Shown: one piece after another, positions 55,936-64,000 of the stretch
Numbering within the stretch: position 1 is the stretch's first letter
How the letters are laid out: each line of letters begins with the position of its first letter
From: Notospermus geniculatus
Lineage: Eukaryota > Nemertea > Pilidiophora > Heteronemertea > Lineidae
Assembly (NCBI GenBank): GCA_002633025.1
Contig: NMRB01000506.1
Location: 218,806-282,805 of the forward strand
Direction of reading: 5' to 3'
DNA length: 64,000 nt
Translations under genes and position numbers: made by a program
The notes under the pieces: generated by a model
Database searches by the model: none
Told to the model about the DNA's origin: nothing
The model's input: the letters and a program-made list of their open reading frames with translations, nothing else

Positions 55936-56329
55936 TTAGCGGAGTATTTGCGCTACATTCGCACTAAATGACTCAATCCAACAGATAAACAGGACGAAGA
56001 ATAAGACTTGCTCCAATTTTGAAGAAATTATGAAATACCTCTGGTGCAAATAGTGATTACCATGCTAGCTTCAAGCAGAAATAGATTGTTCTTATCTCCG
56101 AGAACACTGTTGATCGAATGAATTTATGGAGATGAGGATTTCGTAGAGGGATGACATGGGTAGATAAGGATTATATCAATTGGGAGATTTTTCAAGCGTG
56201 AATTGTAAATTTGGTGCAGTTTGAATCGATAGCGATTGACTTGTGGAAGTGGATTTCAAGAAAAAAAGATGTAGTAACGTCATTTACCTTTTCAGTTGCG
56301 ACGAAACATGAACCATCCTGGAATGATAA
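55936..56329. other. No gene recognised
   Basis: No structured feature seen. Confidence 0.35.
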
Positions 56330-56960
56330 GACAGGTATAGAATGAGTAATGGTAATGTATAACGGATAATGGATATTGGTAATGGTAATGAATAATGGAC
56401 AATAATGGTAATGGTAATACAAGTAATTGTAATAGATAATGTGCAGTAATAGTACCGGTAATGGTAATGGGCAGTTTTGGTAATGGTAATGGAAATATCA
56501 GTAATGGTAATGAACAATGGACAATAACGGTAATGGTACCACCAGTAATTATGGCTGGCAATGAACAATGGGCAGTATTTTAATGCTAATAGTAATATAC
56601 ACTCAATGGTAATCAATGGGCAGTAATGGTAATGGTAATGAATAATGAGCAGTAATGGTAATGGAGGCCCAATACCACTAATGGCAAAGAACAATGGGCA
56701 GTAATGGTCATGGTAGCCTAATACCAGTAATGGTATCAATAATGTACATTTGGGAATGGGTTTTAAGTAATGAATAATGAATATTGGGCAGTAATGTTAA
56801 TGGTAATGAATAATGAGCAATAATGGTAATGTAGGCCAAATACCACTAATGGTAATGAACAATGGCCAGTAATGGTAATGGTAGCCTAATACCAGTAATG
56901 ATATCAATAATGAACATTTGGCATGTTTGGGAATGGGTTTTAAGTAATGAATAATGAATA
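56330..56960. repeat. (TAATGG)n-type satellite with a higher-order unit
   Basis: About 630 bp of GGTAATGGTAATGAATAATG variants. A longer unit of about 190 bp (ACCAGTAATG, TTGGGAATGGGTTTTAAGTA, GAATATTG) repeats at about 56640-56780 and 56810-56965. Confidence 0.85.
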
Positions 56961-57607
56961 TTGAAGAATTAGTCACGAGCATTTAAAGGTGATGGGTTAC
57001 AAAAAATGACCCGTGAGTGCATCACATCTGGAATGTATTTTGAACATTTCATTATATGGTTCGTTATGAATAAGCTGTCTTTTCTGTCCACAATGCTGAT
57101 ATTTTTTTGGTCTTTCAGATTATACGTTGCTCGGCGTGTCGTCCTCTGAGTAACATAATACATTTGTTGTTCCCACTCGTTGCGGGACCCAGACAACATC
57201 GTCACAAACATGACAAAAGCCATTCTTGTTTTTACAATTCTTTCGAAGACATTCGTCGGGGAACAAAGTCAATACGCGAACAAAGAGTTGAAATTAATCG
57301 GAAAAACTCGAGCGATCAAATTACTCCTTCAATGAATTGGGATTTTTACAATTGAATTTAAAAGTCTCAGTTGAGCGGGTTGGCAAGACAATTAAATCTG
57401 GTGAAATGACATTGTGTGGTGTCGAGTACGAAAAGGTCCTTGTACCCTGTTTCTTGCACCGGATTCAAGATGACCTCCCTCAGAAAAACACGTATTAAGT
57501 TTAATTTCACAGCCCTTAATGTTATGACATGACCGACAGACGTCATACAATGCTTAGGGAGGAAGAAATCTGCTCAAAACCATGGTTGCCCAAAGGCACG
57601 TGCGCTC
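56961..57607. other. No gene recognised
   Basis: No structured feature seen. Confidence 0.35.
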
Positions 57608-58422
57608 CTCCAAGTGAGAGTTTTTTTCGCGCAAGTCGGCTCTCAATGGGCAATGGCGACTATAACCCACTGTCTCAATACGTAGGTGTCACTAATGTTT
57701 AAAACTACAAATAAAAGGGACATCCCGGTCGTGATCAATTTCACACACCAAAAGGCGTCCATTGTACGGGACCTGTTTTCGGTGTGCTGCCCTCTATCGT
57801 AGCTACGATCCCCTATCACCATCGTTGATTTCATTACGGCTTACATCTTGACCACTGACACCAACGACTCCCCACAATAGGAGCAGTCAGCCGTCCTTAT
57901 CGCCAAAAGACGGCAGCAAAGTTCTAGCGGACAAATACAATAGAAAAGTCTCCTGATTGGTGCTCATTCAACCATGAATGGGTCCGCTAGGCATTGAATG
58001 GGAACCCGAGCCCACTGCTTCAATAGGTGTCACTAGTGGTTAAAACTAAAAATTGAAATGAAACTGACATCCCGGTCCTGATCAATTTCCCGCACAAAAG
58101 CCTCTGTTGCATCGGATCGGGTTTCGGTGTGCTGCCCTCTATCGTAGCTAGGATCCCCATTGGGCCGTAGTGACACCTATCGGTCAACTGAGTGACAGTT
58201 CCTATTTTCCGCGGCCCAGTTAAAAAACTGACATCCCGGTCCTGATCAATTTCCCACACAAAAGGTGTCCATTGTATAGGACCGAGTTTCGGTGTGCTGC
58301 CCTCTATCGTAGCTAGGATCTCCATTGGGCTGTAGTGACTCCTATTGGTCAACTGACTGACAGCTTCTATTTTCCGCGGCCCAGTTGCCGACAGCCAACT
58401 TGTGCGAGAACGCTCTCATGGG
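57608..58422. repeat. Repeat array bounded by CACGTG-family halves
   Basis: Left (57608-57655) and right (58388-58422) arms belong to the family at 28056. Between them three units of about 215-330 bp share GACATCCCGGTCCTGATCAA, CGGTGTGCTGCCCTCTATCG and AGTGACACCTAT-like words. A single unit lies at 38681-38825. Confidence 0.65.
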
Positions 58423-58631
58423 AGCGTTTTAACACGCAAAGAGATGCAAACACCACGATGACTTGTTTGGTTAATATGCAAATCCTTCAGAAGTGACAAC
58501 GGGATAAGTGGTCGGTAAAGGATATTACACTTCCCTGAAGAGGCTCAACACTTTCTAAAAGTCAATGACACTCCGGGTAGGCCAGCTCCGAAATGCGCGT
58601 GCCACGGAAAGAGGCGCGGTTCCCCTTGAAG

Positions 58632-58882
58632 CTAGGAATCCACCATTGATTTTCTGCGTTGCGACTTGCTTTGCAACCTGCAACTCGCGACTGAATACGA
58701 TCACAAGGAACTGATACCGGTCGCCGACCGATTGCCGACTGAAATTGACCAAGTCTTTACCATTGGTGGAAATCACGTCTAGCTGGTCCACTACGGCGAT
58801 CGAGTGCTCAGTTGCAACGCAACCCAGTTGCAAAGCGAGTCGCAACGCAAAATCAACTAGAAAATCAATGGTGGATTCCAGG
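58632..58882. mobile_element. MITE with CTAGGAATCCACCATTGATT ends
   Basis: Arms of about 60 bp pair through TGCGTTGCGACTTGCTTTGC. The centre is CpG-rich. No target duplication is evident. Confidence 0.8.
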
Positions 58883-59370
58883 CTTTAAAGAGGAACACAT
58901 ACTACAGAACTCAAGTATCCTAACCTGTCATAACTCAAGTATCATTGCCAAGAAGTCAATGGTACTTGTCATAAACAGGAAAAAACAACAGCATTTGCTT
59001 CATGATTCATCAATGTGATATGACTGCATGACAAAGAAATGATACGTAGATTTTCCGATATTACAACGCGAGCTGCTTTGTTAGTATTTCTCATTGACTT
59101 GGATTCAATGAGCCAATGGGAAGTGATTTCTCCTAAAATAAATATTGGGACGAGGCTTTTTTCGATTTGGGACAGACTTGTGTGAGAATTTTGTCACATA
59201 CATGTAAGAATAGCAATTATTGCAAATGTCAAGCATTGTATTTTTAAAGTTACAGAACAAGAGACAAACAGAAAGTTAGGACAAATGCCAAGCACTCAGC
59301 CTTTTCTTGAAATTGGACCATTTTGCCGGAACGGGCAAAAATACCGTTTTATGCGTCCACCCACAGCTGG
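58883..59370. other. No gene recognised
   Basis: No structured feature seen. Confidence 0.35.
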
Positions 59371-59482
59371 GGTTTTTACCTCGCTCCTCTTCATCCATTT
59401 ACACAAAGGTTTTGCCCCGCTCCTCTTCATCCATTTACACAAAGTTTTTGCCCCGCTCATCTTCATCCATTTACACAAACTT
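59371..59482. repeat. Three tandem 36-bp units
   Basis: Unit: CTCCTCTTCATCCATTTACA then CAAAGGTTTTGCCCCG. A related single copy is near 44970. Confidence 0.8.
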
Positions 59483-59759
59483 TAGTAAAACTAAAAAGCA
59501 CCACACCTGTACTACGCCAAAGGAATTGCCAGTGGGATATACTTCTAACAGGTATCTTTATGATACACTTGTATCCGAGTCGACCATTGTCTGCTGAATG
59601 CCACCGATACCCATCGCCTTATTGATCACCGCTCTACCAACTGCTGTTACACCAGACGTTTTTTTAATAATAGATTCACAGCCTCCGGTCTCGCTGCAGC
59701 AGGACAAAGACTGCTGTTCATCAATTGTCGGAAAAATATATTGAGGTGTGGTTAAGCAG

Positions 59760-59909
59760 TCAACGCGACATCAATTTTTTTGGAGCAAATTTGACATAAT
59801 TGAAGAGCTCTCCGAAGTCATCAGAAACTTGTACAGGAACGACGCTCATGCCATACTCCACGCAGCGTTGAAGTTTTTTGATACTTGGACTAAATTTTAA
59901 CACTGCCAT
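59760..59909 (-). CDS. Tentative small ORF or exon, 49 codons
   Basis: Starts MAVLKFSPSIKKLQRCVEYG and continues with an acidic and then aromatic stretch ending near VKFAPKKL. The composition looks protein-like. The following minus-strand sequence stays open in another frame for about 68 codons (to about 59556), but I cannot make a splice or frameshift join them. It could be a decayed exon, a retrocopy or chance. Confidence 0.25.
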   Translation of the reverse strand: MAVLKFSPSIKKLQRCVEYGMSVVPVQVSDDFGELFNYVKFAPKKLMSR

Positions 59910-60730
59910 CGACGCTAGATAGCCATCTTGAAAATCTTAACGTCATCGTCGGTGGGGCCGCCAATTTTTTTGGTCCTTCAAGTGACGCGAACTTCTTTTT
60001 CAAAATGTTATTATTTGCAGAAAACAATGTTTATCTTGTCGAAAATGAGACAGAATAACTTTATCATTACTTTATACATGTATTTACTCTACCGATTTTT
60101 GTATCGGCTCTATACCTTTGTACACCTATACACCGTAGAAAACGACGTGATGGGGTAACCGCTTTAGAAACAGAAGAATTTCTACTGTTCGCTCCGCGCG
60201 CGCACTACTTTTCAAGATGGAAACCTAGCGTCGATACTAGTGGTGATATCCTCGCCGAGATATCGCCACCTAGCGTCAAGTTTGCGCTCATGCAGTACGT
60301 CCCTTGTATTCGGGTGTGTGCACAAGTGCAGAACAGCCTTGCTGCGAAAGCGGGGGACGTTCAATACACGGAACAGCTTCTTCAGTTGTCTAATTTCCGA
60401 ATGAATCGATTAACAAACCATCATGCCGGCTCCGAAGTAATTACAGTCTATTGTCCCTTGGATTATCGGCCGTCGACAAGAGAAAACAAAAGAATATCAT
60501 GCCAGGAATGACAAAATGAAACTAGTCATCTGCATTATACATTTCAGAATTCACAAGCTTTGACCATTGTTTGGGAATGTGTGTAATTGATTATGCCCAG
60601 GGCAATGGTGCGAACGCAGCAGTGTATTTCGCTTGATGTAACATTGATTCTTTGGGTTTGGATATTTCACATCTTGCCTGATCCTTGTGTTGCAATTGAC
60701 CTTTGGGGATACTCTGCTTTTTGGCTAAAG
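59910..60730. other. No gene recognised
   Basis: A short palindromic region near 60243-60275 (GTGGTGATATC...GATATCGCCAC). Confidence 0.35.
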
Positions 60731-60957
60731 CCAGTAGCACACCAGGCGATATCGCAAGCGATCTGATCGCACCGATGTTCTCGCTAGCCACGGCAAACTT
60801 GGCGATGTCGGCTTTGCTCTCGCAGACGGCGCGATATCGGCTTTGGTATTGTTTGACATTTGGGCGAACATCGCTGGCGAGAGGATTCCACGCATCGCAC
60901 TCCAGCGCACACCTGGCGTCAACGGCCGATTTTTCTCGGTAGCGATCAGAGCCGATA
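60731..60957. mobile_element. Element G, copy 2, rearranged
   Basis: The left end GTAGCACACCAGGCGATATC matches element G. The rest is the reverse complement of part of copy 1 (shared CGAGAGGATTCCACGCATCG). The right terminus is missing. Confidence 0.65.
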
Positions 60958-61734
60958 TTCATCATAAAACCTTTTTACCCCGGTTGCTAGTTGCATTCTG
61001 TACATTTGTGTGCATTAGTGGAAACTGGACACTTTAGCAAGTACCTAAGCCTAACAAGATTTTATGAAAAATAGGCCCTGATCACTTGCGATGTCGCCTT
61101 GTCGCTGTTGGTGATTACAAGGTTGATTTTCTTCTGCTTGCCCAGGGCGGACTCTCTTACTGCTCTGGGGAGGTGCCCCCCCCCCCAGCCTACCCCCCTG
61201 GGCCCTGTGACACATGAGAGGTTTTCACCATAAAATGCAAATGGACTGTGGTATAGCCGAACGAATACATCAATATAATGTAGCAACAGAACGTTTCGCT
61301 GATGTTATAATATCACTGATGTCATCCACCCCACTGCGCTGGAGATGTTGACAGATAACAGGTCTGACCGGACACGAATTCCATCAGTCTCATGGTCTGC
61401 AAAACACAACGCTTGGCTGGAGCTGTTGCATGACATGCGCTGTCATTCTATCATTGTGTCAGATCAAAAAATAACGGGTGAATTTTAGATTGATCTGTGG
61501 CGTCTGCCTGCCTCCCGGGGAGGGAGCGGCTGACTCAACAATCAGGATGAACATCAGGTGGCTGGGTTACATGGAGACATTGTGGGTTCCAGAGAACGGC
61601 CGCCATTGTATCGATGGCAAAGCTTAGAAATTATGCATGAAACAAGCACATGAACGGAAAAAGAACATATTTAAGTTGATCGATTGGCAGTTGATCAAAG
61701 AAGCTAGGTAATGGAGCATGGAGCACCCGCGATT
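60958..61734. other. No gene recognised
   Basis: A C-tract of 13 nt near 61181 between GGGCGGACTC and CCCTGGGCCC words may be another GC-rich transposon remnant. Confidence 0.35.
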
Positions 61735-61854
61735 AGGGAGGTTTCGCAAGCTCCCGGTTAGGCACTACGACGACGTTTATCTATTGTGTGGGTATACCCA
61801 AACAATAGATAAACGTCGTCGTATGGCCTAACCGGGCGCTTGCGAAACCTCCCT
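61735..61854. mobile_element. 120-bp AGGGAGG-family MITE
   Basis: AGGGAGGTTTCGCAAGC... with almost perfect complement through AGATAAACGTCGTCGTA. The flanks are ATT and AAT, so no clean duplication. Confidence 0.8.
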
Positions 61855-61981
61855 AATAACGTTGGGCCAACGACGGTTGTTTTTAGGGACAACGTAGATG
61901 AACAACCCGTGGCCGACTTTTGCCCAAATCGTCGTGAACTACCTACTCCCAACGTCAGACGAACGTTGGCAAATGACCAAT

Positions 61982-62133
61982 AGGGAGGTTTCGAAATCAA
62001 ACGATAAACGTAAACGTTAACGACAACTTTATTTTTGTACCGAAAATGCAATGCAAAATCTGTTTAATGTGTAGTATGAAAAATAACGTTGTCGTAAAGT
62101 TTTGGTTTATCGTTTGATTTCGAAACCTCCCCA
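61982..62133. mobile_element. About 152-bp AGGGAGG-family MITE
   Basis: AGGGAGGTTTCGAAATCAAA and complement. The body matches 34456-34610 closely (ACGATAAACGTAAACGTTAA words). Right end CCTCCCC lost its target duplication. Confidence 0.8.
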
Positions 62134-62648
62134 CTTATCAACGTCCGACGTTCGCCAACCTCTACCAACTTTTGCCGACGTTGTGGGTAATTGGGGATAA
62201 ATGCGTCCTTGCCTGGGCAGTGCTATCACTTGCGTGGTCCTTACAAGAGAGGAATGATATCACGTCAAGCTTGCTTGCCCAAGCGTGTGACAGATGACAC
62301 CTTTCCAAATAACAATGCGTTTGGGATGAAAGCATCACCTTGGTCATCAGCAGTAACTGCCTATTCCTTAGGACAAGAATGACATCACGTCAAGCTCTAC
62401 CTACCCAAGCGGGTGACAGCCGACCTCCGAGGTACCGAACTCCAAACCATTCATGTAAACGACGTGAGCAGACCCAAGGGAGACATCAACTGACGCATCC
62501 TTCGCTCCTTTTGTCTGGAGACATTACCTTCGATGAGGTGAAGCAAATGAAAGCAGCGAGGTGCATCAGAATGCAACCCGGATGAAGTCACTGCGTTGCC
62601 TCCTCAGACACAGTCATCGGTTATTGCCTCCCTTATGAAGAGGTATGA
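62134..62648. other. No gene confirmed
   Basis: Two direct-repeat segments of about 80-150 bp (GACATCACGTCAAGCT and CCCAAGCGTGTGACAG words at about 62255 and 62375). Confidence 0.4.
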
Positions 62649-63140
62649 CCATAAAGGAATCAACCATAAAGGTTCAAGTGACAAATTTAGCATTTTATAA
62701 ATGTGGACAATATCCCTTTAAAACCCAACAGATTTGCATTCTGACGTTTCCATGTGATAGGCAAGACCCTTCTGCAGATTCACCGCAAATTTTGTTGAAT
62801 TCCGACGAGTTGATCTTATGATACAAAAGGTCTGAATTAATGAGAACCCCACGAACGATGTGTGTTCAGGGTCATCGGTGTACATTTGAATAGGCTGACG
62901 TACATTTGTACATGGAACACTAATTGTGCTGAAAATAGCTCAGTTATCGTCAGAAATGGAATTCAAAGCATCATGTTGGCAGGTTCATGTACCTCTTCAC
63001 CACAAAAAAAGTTGAAGCTCGTGCCTATTAGGTAAAGCCAAAATTCAGGCAGTGAGAGACATCTGGTGGCAACACAGGAAGTGTATCCCTCAGTAAGCTC
63101 ATCGTTCGCAGTTAAACCTTTATGGTTGATTCCTTTATAG
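62649..63140. mobile_element. 492-bp element B, copy 2, 5-bp duplication TATGA
   Basis: Reverse-oriented relative to the copy at 31213 and of identical length. TATGA flanks it (62644-62648 and 63141-63145). Confidence 0.85.
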
Positions 63141-63930
63141 TATGACGAAGACGATGTCTTAATGACCCTGTTTTGAGAGGTTGCGGATGCTGGGACGAAC
63201 AACTTATGACCTCATCTTCCACAGGGTGTATTGTACAGAGGTACCCAAAATAGTAATTAAACAAGACAGCAGAAACGCTCATTGTACACCAAGGGAATGG
63301 CAATCAGTGCTTTCTTATGTCAAATTCTCGGAAAATTCTTTGTAGACGTCACGAACTAGAGTTATATTAAGGTGCCATTAGTAAAGGCTAACAGAACGAC
63401 ATTGCAAGGCAAACTTTCCAGCCGAATTTTCAAAAGTAAAGGACAGTTCCAGTGATCTCCGCATGGCTTTTTGGTGGTGGCCCACCCTACCTTGGCATTT
63501 TACCACCCTACCTTAGAAGTAGCCACCCTACCTTGCAGCCCAATTTTGTAATGGTTTTCTATTACATCCCCCTACCTTAAATTTGTGACCACCCTATCTT
63601 AATTTGCAAAGTAATGGGAAATCCTGGAATTTCAAGGGTACTACGTACCATACCTTAGGAAATCCTGTGGAGAACACTAACGGTTCGCAATGTCAAAACA
63701 CTAAGGCCGAGTCCGCGTCGTGATGGAGGAGATGCTTTACCAAAAACGGAAATTTTCGGACTCCAGAAGCAACTAAAGCTTTGACCCTCTAATGACGTCT
63801 TAGGTTTCGTCCGCCGGTGGTTACTCAAATGGGGACGCTGAATCGAACGTGGCCGAAGTAAGCGATTCTCGAATCTGCCTTTTACTGTCACCCAGGAGGA
63901 AGCATTCTCCCATAGCAGGGCTTCGGTATG
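63141..63930. other. No gene recognised; CCACCCTACCTT repeats
   Basis: The word CCACCCTACCTT or close variants occurs about five times at 63480-63600. Nothing else is structured. Confidence 0.4.
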
Positions 63931-64000
63931 AAGAGGCAGGGCCGTATTTAGCTTTTCGGTCCTGGAGGGGGGGGGGCAAAAGCCTCTCGGGGGGGGGGGG
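63931..64000. mobile_element. Left end of a GC-rich CAGGGCCG element, cut by the window edge
   Basis: CAGGGCCGTATTTAG is followed by G tracts up to the last base. It matches the ends at 15862 and 32089. Confidence 0.65.

Noticed and set aside
56192-56982. Minus-strand frames of up to 151 codons
   Set aside because: Translation of the TAATGG satellite (repetitive hydrophobic/tyrosine pattern).

Overview
The window reads as gene-poor, transposon-rich nuclear DNA from an animal, most likely a marine invertebrate. The reasons are spliced genes with GT-AG introns, a metazoan-type leucine-rich-repeat surface protein, a VPS4-like AAA ATPase split over about ten exons, a tRNA-derived SINE, and dozens of short inverted-repeat DNA transposons (MITEs). 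I cannot name the species. No prokaryotic features (operons, CRISPR, Shine-Dalgarno sites) are present.

Three genes are well supported. (1) Minus strand, 1762-8510: a VPS4-type AAA ATPase. I reconstructed ten coding exons whose splice phases agree at nine of ten exons; the acceptor of the last exon is lost at a single-N assembly join (1879). Its introns are packed with MITEs. (2) Minus strand, 13249-14562: a secreted or surface-anchored LRR protein of 437 aa, coded in one exon behind a splice acceptor. (3) Plus strand, 16128-18470: a 780-aa multipass membrane protein with a signal peptide and a glycosylated ectodomain, also coded in one exon behind a splice acceptor. I do not recognise its family. 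Genes 2 and 3 are divergent, with about 1.5 kb between their first coding exons.

From about 18.5 kb to the end the window is mainly repeats: MITEs (often nested), tandem minisatellites, and a Tc1/mariner-like element with a small transposase remnant. Three short open exon-like segments (29146, 37772, 59909) are tentative. Two long N gaps (9543-10016 and 20381-20650) and five single-N joins (1879, 12048, 45777, 46376, 54069) mark assembly seams. Several seams are flanked by duplicated sequence that looks like unmerged haplotypes. At two of them one copy carries a MITE and the other does not, giving presence/absence sites inside one scaffold.

The most rewarding structures are a three-level transposon nest at 41.5-42.6 kb with a matching empty TTAA site at 45.6 kb; a MITE family with 9-bp target duplications (three copies); a 492-bp element family with 5-bp target duplications, one copy nested in another MITE; and the unrecognised membrane protein.
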